This document shows positions 8,201 through 18,537 of a stretch of 18,592 nucleotides of DNA, piece after piece. How positions within the stretch are numbered: the first letter of the stretch is position 1; each line of letters begins with the position of its first letter. A model generated the notes under the pieces. That model had not been told where the DNA came from and made no database searches. It was given only the letters and a program-made list of their open reading frames with translations. The stretch covers positions 1-18,592 of the forward strand of contig JALLBK010000379.1 in NCBI GenBank assembly GCA_036940085.1, read 5' to 3'. A program made the translations under genes and the position numbers. Origin of the DNA: Discostella pseudostelligera (taxonomy: Eukaryota; Bacillariophyta; Thalassiosirophyceae; Thalassiosirales; Thalassiosiraceae).

Positions 8201-11200
8201 CGGAGGGAATATTGCAAATGGTGGCGACGTACGAGTTGTTGCTGGCAGCACGAATGGGCACGCATCGAAAGGTGGTTCGATGATAATTGCCGCAGGCGAT
8301 GCCTCTAACGATGACGAGGGAGATGGCGGCGATGGTGGATCTCTCGTCCTGACAGGTGGTTTCGCTAACGGTAAAGCGAAGATCGATACCGCCGGAGACG
8401 CCGTTTTCCGAGGAGGAGATTGTAAGTTCGATGATGAACATCTTGGCCTTGCTGATTTGGAAACTGTTAAGTGCTCACATTTTCATGGTTAAACAGCGAT
8501 GTCTGGGAATGGTGGATCTGCGCTGATCTCCGGTGGCTTTAGCAGCGACGGCACTTCTGGAATGGCTTCTATTGAGTCATCGCCATCTGGCCCGAATGGC
8601 GTTAGTGGAGATATTTATATGTCATCTGGACTCTCTGAGGCTGGAGATTCCGGTTCGATTGTACTTCAGACAGGCTCCTCAAGGAATGGCTCTGGAGGTT
8701 CACTCTCGTTTAAGAGCGGCAGCGGTGGAGGTTTATCTGACGGAGGCGATATATCATTGACTGCAGGAATGACATCAGCACAAAGCCGCAAAGGGGGCAG
8801 TGTATCTATCATGGGTGGTGAAGGGGCTAGTGCACATACCAGCGATGGCGGAGATGGCGGCAACGTCGTTCTCTTGGGAGGGGAGGCAAAAGGCGAGAGC
8901 AAAAGTGACAATGGTGGAAGTATAACCATTCGAGGAGGAGCATCTTTTGCAGGATTCGGAGGCTCATTAGATTTTATATCTGGACAATCCAGCCAAGCTT
9001 CATCCGGAGATTTATGTAAGTGTGTGTGACTAGCTGTTGAGTTTCTGACAGCCTAGTCGGGTTCCTTTCTCGAATCTAATTAATCTCTTTTGCCTCGCCA
9101 AAGTACTGGCCAGCGCTTCTGCTGGTTATCATAATGGCTCTAGCGGATCATTGACATTAAGCACAGGACAGTCGAAAGGAGGCGAAGGATCAAGCGGATC
9201 GATTTCTTTGAATACGGGCGATGCGTTCGGTGGACCTGCAGGTGGCGTCAGCATAGAGGTTGGAGAGACAGTGAGTAGTTTAGTGTGTGCAGGAATCAAA
9301 CACATTTTCTCCAATATCTCACATAAGGGCATTGACCGACGACTCAACAGAAAGAAAGTTACGATGTTGGTGCATCTATTGAGTTCAAAACTGGACGAAG
9401 TGCGAACTCTTCGAGCGGATCATTCCGAATGCTAACGGCGGACGCAGGAGACCGCGGAAACAGTGGAGGCATTCATTTGAGTACCGGTAAAGCCATGACA
9501 GGCGATTCCGGCTCAGTGACTTTTGAAACTGGACCGGCAAGCAATGGCCATGGTGGTGAGTCCGCCTTCATAAACATTCTCACATTCGTTTGTCTCATAG
9601 TCAGCTGCTCACACAATTCTATTGATCTGGAAAGGTTCAATCGATATCACAGTAGGCCACAGTGAAATGAACCACCATGGGGGCAGCATTAAGGCAATCG
9701 CTGGCGAAGCCCATGGTGAATCACAAAATGGGGGAGAAATAGAAATATCCGCTGGAAATGCATCGCATCGGACCAGTGGGAGAGGGGGAAGTATTCGGAT
9801 CAGTGGCGGCCACGCAGCTGGAAGATTCAAGAAGGATGGTTTGAAAGATGGAGGAGACATTCAGATAGTCAGTGGATCTTCAACGAAAGGACTTAGTGGC
9901 TCTGTACTAGTTCAGTCGGGCTTTAGTGAAGCCGCTTCTACTGGCGAAATTGGTGAGGTGAAATGCAAATTCAGAACTCATTGTCAGAAAGAATTTCACG
10001 TATTAATTTATATTGTCGTCATTTAGTGCTTGCCACATCGAATGCTGGCGAAACAGGCGAGTCAGGGTCCATGATATTGAAAACTGGCATGTCATCGGAA
10101 GGTTCATCGGGTGAGATTAAGATATTCAGTGGCGATGCGTATAAAGGAAATCCAGTGCCGTGGACAACGAAGACAGGGCGTGGTGGTAGTATTCACATCA
10201 GTGTCGGCGTTGGAGACGAAGGCGATGGAGGCAATATCAAGATGTTTTCAGGCTCGACCACGGCTACGCCCTCCGTCAACATTCCTCACAAGCCGATCTC
10301 AGCCAAAGGTGGTAGCATAGAACTTCGAAGTGGAGCTTCACAAGCCGCTAGTTCCGGTGAAATCGCTATTTCAACAGCCGACGCGGGCTTGAGTGGTACG
10401 TCGGGTCAAATCCGGTTAAAGACTGGAGAAGCAACGTCTGGAATGGCAGGATACATTGGTGAGTTCCGAACTTTTTCGAGCATTATTCCGTCTATTAACT
10501 AACTTGAATTCTCTCCATTCAGGTCTCGTCACTGGCAATTCGACAGATGGAGAAGGGGGGGCAATTGAGCTCGTGGCAGGACGATCAGCAGAGATGACAT
10601 CCTCCTCAAGACAAAGTGAAGGTGCCGATGGTGCACACGTGCAACTTAAGGCCGGCGATGCCGCATCTCCCAAATCGATGGGAGGGAATGTCATACTATT
10701 TGCTGGGCACGGTACTAGTGACGATCGATGGGACGGCGGCAATGGGGGCTCGATTGAGTTGATAGCTGGAGGTGGGCGTGGGCGGAATAAAGACTTAGAC
10801 AGGGGAGGAGACGTCAGTATTACTGGTGGTGCATCAGCAACATCATCTGGTGGGAGCGTCGTCATAAAATCAGGACCATCGTTAGATAGCAGTAGTGGCA
10901 ACGTGACTATTGCGTCAGACATGTCGGCAAAGCTCGGAATGTCTGGCACGGTCAATATCAGTACTGGGATTGCTAACTGGGGTGACAGCGGAGAAATATT
11001 GCTATCTACTGGTGCTGTACAAAAATATGGTCATGGCGGTAACATTAGACTGGAAATTGGTCACACTGAAGATGGACATGGTGGTAATATCTCTGCCGTA
11101 GCTGGCCCATCATCTGCCATGTTTTGTAAGTCCGGCTTTGAATTCTGGTGTGCAATCGTGTCCGTCTACTATTATCGCTCATGATTGCGACTCGTCTCTC

Positions 11201-14200
11201 GTAGCAACTGGTGGCAATGTCATTGTGCAAGGAGGTGAGGGGATGCATAGTTCCATCCATGACGGAACTGACGGCGGGTCGGTATCGGTTATTGGCGGCA
11301 AATCGAATGGGCTTGGCATCTTCGATGACGGCGGTTCGGTCAACATTACTGCCGGGGCTAGTCGACGTGGTGATGGAGGAAGTATCGGGATCTTGTCGGG
11401 CTCATCACATAGTAAATCCAGTAAGTTCCCCGAAGAGTCACAGTGCAGTTTACTGCAACCGCACCATATATTTTAAGCTTACTTTCTCTTCCTATCCAGG
11501 TGGCAGCATAAAATTGTCGTCTTCCGACGCTGGCATTTCAGGCGTATCCGGAGACCTGTCATTTAGCACTGGTGATGCTACATCAAGGTTCGATCCCAAC
11601 AGCGACGGCCACTCAGGCTCTATCAGACTGACAACAGGCGGCGCACGTGGTATAGGCAGGGGCGGCGGAATCAGTCTGCAAGTCGGGACTGGAAATATGG
11701 CAGATGGTGGAGGGATCGATATCGCCGCCGGCAACTCTCCAGGAAACACATTCATTGGAGGCGAATTGTCATTGCATTCTGGATCAAGTGGCTATTTGTC
11801 AGGCGATGTCAACCTGAATACCCCAGGTAGTGAAAAAACAAGCTACGGAAGCTCGGGAACTATCAATATTATCACTGGCTCTAGCTATCACCGAAATAGT
11901 GGGTCTTTAAAATTGGGAACCGGAAATGGTGCTCAAGCCTCGAGCGTCTTCATTCTAGCGGGTAATTCTACTGATCAAAACAAACCTGGCGGTGGGGTTC
12001 TCATACAAGCGGGTGCAGGTTTTTCCAAAGAGAGATACGGCGGAGATGGTGGCGATGTTCAAATGATTGGCGGCATTAGTAGCGGTGGACCTTTATTTAA
12101 TTCTCGAGCTGGCAGCCTGTTTCTCGAGGGAGGCGCAAGTACAGGCAAGGACATAGGAGGAAGCATAAATCTGAAGAGTGGGCGTGGCTCAACCAGTGGA
12201 GTTCTAAACTTGCAAACCGCTGATAATGATGGTGATAAGCAAGATTCTGGACCGATTGCGATTCGAACTGGTCAGGTTACTTCAGGCGTAAGCGGGAGTG
12301 TCATGTTGGAAACTGGAAGTTCCTCTGATTACAGGGGCCGCTCTGGCATAATAAAGATCCAAAGTGGAACTTCAGGCGTTGATCATGTTCACAGCGGCCT
12401 CTACCACTACCACCACCAAGATTTTTCAGAGAATAATGAGGGTGGCGCAGTTGAACTTTTATCTGGCACAAGGTTTGATGGGCGAGGCGGATCAATCAAT
12501 TTGGCAGCTGGTGGAGGAGGCGTTCGCGGCGGCAGTCTCAACTTGACGGCAGGCGTTGGACTATCGGAATCAGCAGGAGGAGAAAGTCTCATAGCCGGAG
12601 GCTCGAGCAAAACTGAAGGCGGGACCGTGGTCGTGAAAGGCGGGGGAGGTGGAGTAAGTGGAGGACAAGTTCGTTTGATTGGAGGTGAAACTTTGAGGGA
12701 CGGTAACCCTGGGGGCAATGTATTGATAGAATCTGGCCGCAGTACGAAAAATCGCTCTGGTGATATAATCATTTCAAGCTCTGATGCTTCGCCGGTTGCA
12801 CCGAGTGGCAATGCGCTTTTCACTACTGGTTCAACAATAACTACACAAAAGTTCTCCTCCGGAGTTGTTCGCGTGACATCCGGGGAATCACCGTCTGGCG
12901 AAAGCGGACAAGTGTCGGTGCATTCTGCAGCTGCTTATCGCTCAGGCAATGTGCGCATTTCTAGTGGTGATTCTACCTCAGCAAAAAGTGGTGATATCGA
13001 GCTGAATAGTGGACAGACCATCTTGACGAGAGGAGCTGTCGCCAGTGGAAAAATAGCTCTCGCATCATCAGCAGTGACACATGGTGATAGTGGCACCGTC
13101 CAGCTTTTTACGGGAGACTCCACTAAAGGGACTAGTGGCAGCGTCTCGATTGAAACGGTAACGTACTCTTGTTTTTATCTGTCAGTAGCTCAATATCTGT
13201 TTCAACTGAAGCTTGCAATTTTTTCTAGGGTAATAGTCACCAACACTCTGGACACATTTCTCTCAAGTCTGGGCTGTCGAACTCAAAGTAAGGTTTTGGC
13301 CAGAAAGTCGTACTTCCAACAAATACTTCTAACATAATATAACATGAACTGTTCTCTTACACAGAGGTGGGAGTATCACGCTACAGTCTGGCTCGAATCA
13401 ACTTGACGGAGCTGGAGAAATCAACCTACTGGCTGGCAAAGGGCCATTATATGAAAGCGGTGGTGGTGTCAACATTATTGCGAGTACAAATGCCTGGGGC
13501 ATGAACAGATATGACAAATACAACATCGGCGATGTTCCAAAGTCTACAGAAATAAACTTTGGATTCGACGAGGTATCAGGCGACTCAACAAAACGCCAAA
13601 TTAGTCTTCAGCTGTTGAAGTTAAAGAATTCTACTAGACTAGCATCCACTGTTCCACTTCAAGTCACGGTGGTTCAATATACTTCGGACGAACGAATTAA
13701 AAAGGACATTTCAAACGTGGACACAGAAGATCTCTTAGATCGAATGAGACTCGTTGAGCTGCGAGAGTATGGATACTCCGACGATTGGAGGCACTACAGG
13801 GGATTGGGGGAAAACGATGTCAGAGTCAGGGGAGTTGTTGCTCAAGAACTTATTCAAATCTTTCCTGAACATGTCCAAATCCTTGATGAACTGCTCATGA
13901 ATGATGGCGGTCTTAAATTCAAAGATTTTCACCAAGTCGACAAGCAGGGGCTTGTAATGGACCGTGAGTTTGAACTCAGTGACTTCTTGCGATCATTATT
14001 TTGACTAGCTGCTCATTTTTGTCACAACGCTTCGTCAACTAAATGCAGTGATTGGGGCATTCCAAGCGCACACAACCCACTTTCAAGCACACAAGCCAGA
14101 AGGTAGCAAGACACGACATATCTCAGTGTCAACAGCTAGCACAGAAAAATCTAACGATGCAATCGACAGTGGATCCGTAACGATCAGCTCTGGACTTGCA

Positions 14201-17200
14201 CCCAATGGCAAGAGTGGCAACCTTGTCCTCAATAGCGGGGACGCGTCTCAACCAGGTAATGTCGAAATGTCAACAGGGAAAGCTGTCGACGCCACTGGTA
14301 CTTTGGTCTTGAGCGGTGGCTCATCATCGACGGGTACAGGTGGCCGAGTGTACCTGTCCGCTGGATCATCTGATGCAGGTATCGGGGGTACTATCGCAGT
14401 TGGAGGAGGTTCCTCCCTTTTGAAAAAGGGAGGAGAGGCTTTGATCAGATCCGGTACTTCGCTGGCTGGATCCGGGGGCGCTGTGCTGCTTGCGTCTGGG
14501 TCAGGTCCAGTGTCTGGAGGGTCAATCAGCGTGCAAAGCGGAACAAGCGCAAATCAAGGAGGATCAGTGAGTTTGTTTGCCGGCGACGGAGCAAACGAGA
14601 CGGATGCTATTGGGGGATCTATTTCGATTCAGTCAGGATCAAGTGTAAATTCTGACTCAGGATCTGTCGCGATTGAGAGCAGCGCTGGTGCACTGAGTGG
14701 CTCAGTGTTTCTTGCAACTGGAATGAGCAACGATGGCACAAGCGGCTCATTCTCAATCACTTCTGGCTCTTCATCATCAGGTAACTCTGGATCAGTGATT
14801 TTATCAGTCGGTGTAGCAGGTGAGGGCGGAATAGGGGGTACTCTCGAAATGACCGCTGGGTCGACCTCATCGTCGTCATTTAATGGCTCGAACGGGATTG
14901 AAACATCAGGAGGAGATGCCATTTTTTCCTCGGGCTCATCACGTGAAGGAGGAGGAGGGCATATTTCGTTGCACTCTGGCTCCGGTAGAATGTCTGGAGG
15001 TTCCGTCAATGTTATTGCGGGCCAGAGTGCAGTCGGATTCGGAGGCTCTGTTTTGCTCTCCTCTGGGGCAAGCGAAGCAACTGCATCAGGAGACGTGATG
15101 ATTTCCACACCCAGCCACGGTATGTCTAGTGGGTCTATTTCATTAAAAGCAGGATCTACATCTCAATTTTCAAGGGAAGCCGGAGGAGGGATCTCAGTGG
15201 TAACTGGATCTGGAGGACGATTGTCACTATCAGCCGAGTCATCATCTGAATTAAAAGGTGGAGACACATCCATTAAGGCAGGATCCACCGTGGCAAGTCA
15301 TCTAGATGGTGGAGATTTAACCTTGGCTTCTGGTTCATCATCGACGGGCACAGGTGGCAGAGCACAATTACATGGAGGATCCTCAGACTCGGCCACTGGA
15401 GGGGCGGTAGTAATTGCCGGTGGCGCTTCTCGTCTAGGCAGTGGAGGAGAGGCTTCGTTAAGATCCGGATCTTCGCTGGCTGATTCTGGAGGTAATCTAT
15501 TACTGACATCTGGATCTGGTCCACTGTCGGGAGGGTCAATTACCATTGAGAGTGGATCCAGCTTGAACAATGGAGGATCGTTAAGTTTGCTTGCTGGAGA
15601 CGCTGGAAGCGAAACACACGCCTTTGGGGGTCATGTATTGATTCGCTCAGGTTCAGCTGCCAATTTTCATTCAGGATCAATCGCAATCGAGACAAACTCT
15701 GGTGGTGAGCGGGGTATGAGCGGCTCTTTGGCTCTTGCAACTGGATCAAGCGCAGGCGGCACAAGTGGCGCTATGGCCATATCCTCTGGGTCCTCAACCT
15801 CAGGGAGCTCAGGCTCACTGACGCTCTCTGTTGGATCAGCCAGTATCGAAGGAGAAGCAGGCTCCCTTGAACTGAGCGCTGGTAATTCTTTTCCAGAAGT
15901 GTCTTTTTTGCGCAAGTCAACGGATGACAGAGCAGGAGGGGCTGTTAACATGTCATCGGGATCATCCTACGCAGGAAATGGAGGAGATATTTTCTTGTCT
16001 TCGGGCGCAGGAAGTGTGTCCGGGGGGTCTATCAAGGTTATTGCTGGCAACGGTGAAAGCGATGATGGCGGTTCTGTTCAGCTATATTCAGGAGTGAGCG
16101 ACTCAACCGCGTCGGGTGATGTGACAATTGGAACACCCAGCGATGGCATATCCAGCGGATCCATTCATCTAAAATCAGGATCGCTCTCAAAATTTTCAAA
16201 GGGGTCAGGGGGGAATGTGTCGGTGACGGCTGGATCAGGAGGACAGCTAATGCTGTCAGTTGAGTCGTCATCTGCATCAAAAGGAGGAGACGCATACGTA
16301 ACGGCAGGATCCACCATATCACGAAACTTAAATGGAGGAAACTTCTTGATTGCCTCAGGTGCATCTGTGAGTGGCGCCGGTGGAAAAGCCCAATTACGCG
16401 CAGGATCGTCTGATGGTGGTTCTGGAGGGCATGTCACCGTAGAAAGTGGGGCGTCAAACAAAGGCGATGCGGGGAATATAAACATCACTGCTAGCTCATC
16501 AGACAATTCAGGAGGGAGCGTTTTAATCAAAACTGGAACAGGACTCGTGCAGGCAGGGGATCTAAGATTGATCTCAGGAGTTTCCCATCGGGATGGTGGA
16601 ATCATGTCTCTTGAGGGGAGTAATTCGCTGTTGCGAAATGGAGGAAATCTCACCGCAACAGCAGGATCTGGTGTATTGAACGGTGGCGCTGTCAAAATAT
16701 CCGGTGGTCATTCAAAGTCAGGTGCTGTTGGAGGAGCCATCACCATAAATTCAGGTTACAGTGATTTCGGAGAATCGGGCAACATTTTGTTAAAAACGGA
16801 GAATGCCAAACTCTCACGCGCAACCGGAAATATAACTCTCCTAACAGGACAAACGAACAACGATAAAAGCGGAGATGTATCCGTAAACACTGGGTACAGT
16901 CGTAATGAATCAGCAGGAAAAATTACAATGTCGGTAGGATTGACATCAAGAAAAGTTGGAAACAATGTGAAGATATCATCAGGCGATTCCCTCTTGTCAG
17001 CAGGAGGTGCAATCATCGTAAAGTCAGGGAAAGGCAACACAAACGGAGGATCAGTGAATATCAAAGGCGGCGATGGTGCAACAGCCTTTGGGGGCTCCAT
17101 CACAATCTCATCTGGCGTGGGCACGGCTACAAGCTCAGGAAGCGCGGCGATATCGACGAGCAACGCAGGAGTATCTGGTGTGTCAGGCGCTTTGTCATTG

Positions 17201-18295
17201 AACACTGGAAGTGCGAGTGTGGGCGACAGTGGCGCCGTTGACATTGGAAGTGGGTCGTCTGCGTCTGGCTCCGGTGGCAGCATTTCAATTTCAGTGGGCT
17301 CCGGCGATGGCAACGGTGGAGATCTTTCTTTTGTTTCTGGCGCATCCTCTATTGGCGCTGGAGGCATGCTTAGTTTTTTGTCTGGTTCAGGTGATACACA
17401 TGGAGGGCCAATCAGTTTACTTGGTGGTGTTGGATCTAACCTTGCGGGAGGATCTATTTCGATTGTAGCAGGTTCGAGTTTCTCTAATTCTGGCGGCGAT
17501 GTCACTGTTTCTTCTGGTGCTAGCAATGCGGCAAATTCCGGAACTGTTTCGCTTTCTTCTGCCATTGCCCTTTCGGGTTCTAGCGGTAACTTGTTGCTTT
17601 CCAGTGGCCGGAGCAGTTCAAACTCCGGTAACATATCTATATTATCCGGAGATTCCACAACTTCCTCAAGTGGTTCGATCTTCCTTTTGGTTGGGGACTC
17701 AACGGCTGCAAATGGCAGTCCGATCCATATAAGTGCCGGGGGCAACATCGGTGGCCCTGGTGGTAACATTTATCTCAAAGCTGGTACAGGCACCTCTTCT
17801 GGTTCGATTCATTTTGTGGATCCCTCTACTAATACAAATTTTGGTGTAATATCAGACTCAACGTTTGATTTCAGTGGTCTGTCAACCTTGACCATGTCAG
17901 CGACGGGTACAGTCCAAGTGACCTCGTCTACTACCATGACTCTTTCGGCAACAAATGGAATCTCTTTGGGTGATAGCAATGTATTTGGTTTTGAAACTGG
18001 TTCTGGTACTGTAGGTGCTGTAGTGTCTGGAGAAGTTACAGTGAATGCAATGGCTGGTAGAATTACATCAGAGTCTACCAGTTTAGCTGCCTCTGACACA
18101 GACACAATCATATTGTACAACTCGCGAGTGACTGCAACTAGTATCGTAATGGTCACTCCAACTAGCTCAGAAGGATGCCAACCCTTGGTATACAAGGCTC
18201 AACCATCATCAGGGTATGTTGATATTCGAGTGAAAAATGATGCTGTAATAGCGTGTTCTCAAGCATACAGTTTAAGCTTTCTTGTCATAAATTAA
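5150..18295 (+). CDS. Giant secreted Gly/Ser-repeat (beta-solenoid) protein with PSI-like domains and an internal Peptidase_S74 autocleavage domain; 17 exons
   Basis: Exons: 5150-5304, 5466-6082, 6172-6441, 6520-6666, 6754-7578, 7660-8421, 8497-9015, 9104-9270, 9351-9555, 9635-9952, 10027-10458, 10523-11125, 11205-11420, 11500-13157, 13229-13287, 13365-13963, 14049-18295. All 16 introns are GT-AG, 64-161 nt, and join in frame; the total is 3,932 codons plus a TAA stop. Supporting the splicing, every Cys codon in the repeat-frame ORFs between exons 3 and 16 falls in a removed intron. The start is the first ATG in frame; 5162 and 5168 are alternatives. Layout by residue: signal peptide 1-26; two PSI-like domains ~52-152 (18 Cys before residue 191); short Gly/Ser repeats ~200-2350; Peptidase_S74 ~2364-2536 with Ser2425/Lys2430; more repeats ~2545-3767; C-terminal domain ~3768-3932 with a Cys pair. 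Inferred role: a trimeric, self-processing extracellular fibre, adhesin or cell-wall protein. Substrate and partner are unknown. Confidence 0.85.
5466..5768 (+). other. Two tandem PSI-like cysteine-rich domains
   Basis: Residues ~52-102 contain C-x2-C-x5-C-x2-C-x5-C (C58, C61, C67, C70, C76). Residues ~107-152 repeat the same spacing (C113, C116, C122, C125, C131), with the typical GCSWC core in the second copy. This matches the plexin-semaphorin-integrin fold, a small disulfide-bonded extracellular domain that often positions neighbouring adhesion domains. Assignment rests on Cys spacing, not on a profile search. Confidence 0.7.
5935..13480 (+). repeat. N-terminal half of the Gly/Ser-rich beta-repeat tract (intron-rich)
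   Basis: The coding exons carry degenerate repeats of 13-17, often 15, residues of the form S/G-G-x-hydrophobic-x-hydrophobic-x-S/T-G-x-S. The alternating hydrophobic residues and regular Gly/Ser turns predict a parallel beta-helix. A longer module is interspersed: D-G-G-D-G-G-[S/N/D]-V-x-L/I-x-G-G, then a charged loop rich in Lys, Arg, Asp and Gly, then G-G-S-[V/I]-x-I-x-G-G. It starts near 7051, 8321, 8843, 9781, 10731, 11261 and 12041. Most introns lie in phase 1 between repeats. Confidence 0.75.
13501..14103 (+). other. Internal Peptidase_S74 (intramolecular chaperone) domain
   Basis: Split by the intron 13964-14048. The hallmark TSDERIKKDI (from 13681) supplies the autocleavage Ser (13684-13686, residue 2425) and, five residues on, Lys (13699-13701, residue 2430). 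This is the spacing of the Ser/Lys pair of phage endosialidase C-terminal domains and of the related domain in myelin regulatory factor. GVVAQELIQIFPEHV matches the second hallmark (G-x-x-A-Q-E-x-x-x-x-F-P). The domain ends in a helix (DLIGAFQAHTTHFQAH) made across the splice junction. By family it trimerises, helps fold the upstream beta-structured stalk and then cuts itself. Confidence 0.9.
13964..14048 (+). other. Intron 16, inside the S74 domain
   Basis: GTGAGT donor at 13964 and AG acceptor at 14047-14048, phase 1. Splicing makes a Leu codon and restores the terminal helix of the S74 domain. Read through, the frame meets TGA at 14002-14004, so intron retention would end the protein inside the chaperone domain. 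Confidence 0.85.
14321..16490 (+). repeat. Super-repeats of ~1 kb (338-342 codons) in exon 17
   Basis: Unit 1 runs from 14321 to 15334, unit 2 from 15335 to 16360, and a partial unit 3 from 16361 to about 16490. Anchors recur in the same order: SSSTGTGG with GSSD; LLKKGGEA/RLGSGGEA; SGSGPVSGG/SGSGPLSGG; TPSHGMSSGSI/TPSDGISSGSI; AESSSELKGGD/VESSSASKGGD. The DNA also matches closely at the starts of units 1 and 2 (TCATCATCGACGGG). Periods are 1,014 and 1,026 nt, whole codons, so the frame is kept. Tandem duplication of a ~340-residue block is the simplest explanation. Confidence 0.85.
17797..18295 (+). other. Distinct C-terminal domain of the giant protein
   Basis: From about residue 3768 the Gly/Ser repeat stops. 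The sequence becomes Thr/Val-rich and beta-like, with FDFSGLSTLTMSATG, GEVTVNAMAGRITSEST and TIILYNSRVTATSIVMV. Two Cys lie in the last ~45 residues (EGCQP and IACSQ), and the end is hydrophobic. There is no obvious membrane helix or GPI signal. The style recalls C-terminal beta-sandwich or knob domains of phage and bacterial surface fibres; this is an impression, not a family match. Confidence 0.5.
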
Positions 18296-18328
18296 TTCTA
18301 ATTTTCCACCAATTCATCACATCTACCA

Positions 18329-18440
18329 TACCTGGTCGACCAAATTTTGGTGTTCAGTATATCAGACTCAACGTTTGGCTTCATTGGTTTGTCAACCTTG
18401 ACCATGTCAGCGACGGATACATTTTTTATGACCTCATCTA
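18329..18440 (+). pseudogene. Decayed duplicate of the giant gene's 3' region
   Basis: The region matches 17834-17931 of the giant gene. Bases 18361-18420 match 17851-17910 at 55 of 60 positions without a gap. Just upstream the copy has four extra bases (GGTGTTCAGTATATC against GGTGTAATATC), which breaks the frame. Similarity fades after ~18440. It is a truncated non-coding relic only ~45 bp downstream of the functional gene's stop and ~100 bp from the telomere repeats. Confidence 0.85.
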
Positions 18441-18537
18441 TCGTTCAGGCGCGGCGGACCAAAAATCAATAGTTTAACTCTTATTTTTGACTTTTATCAA
18501 CTATTGCTCTCTCCCTAGTTGAGATATTACCTCCATT
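18441..18537. other. Subtelomeric spacer
   Basis: AT-rich sequence with no gene or recognised motif, linking the decayed gene copy to the telomere repeat. Confidence 0.5.

Noticed and set aside
11211..13337. Independent 708-codon gene
   Set aside because: The first part lies in the wrong frame over exon 13, and the end reads through introns 14 and 15 (Cys-rich, non-repeat sequence). The repeat frame is explained by exon 14.
13501..14103. Prophage or viral tail-fibre gene
   Set aside because: S74 domains are typical of phages, but the gene has spliceosomal introns, a signal peptide and lies beside a telomere, so it is a nuclear gene. A distant viral origin of the domain stays possible.
16756..17769. 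Long minus-strand ORF (337 codons), rich in Pro, Glu and Ala
   Set aside because: It is the complement of the Gly/Ser repeat coding strand; GGX and TCX codons read backwards give Pro- and Glu-rich frames without stops. The same holds for the other antisense ORFs between 5900 and 18200.
5900..18200. CRISPR array or satellite DNA
   Set aside because: The repeats are degenerate in DNA but regular at protein level, keep an open frame over kilobases and have no spacer structure.
14048..18295. Separate gene starting at 14048
   Set aside because: The first codon is GTG and overlaps the AG acceptor of intron 16. The frame continues from the previous exon and completes the S74 domain.
18253..18477. 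74-codon plus-strand ORF
   Set aside because: It overlaps the end of the giant gene in another frame and then runs through the decayed duplicate; no sign of selection for coding.
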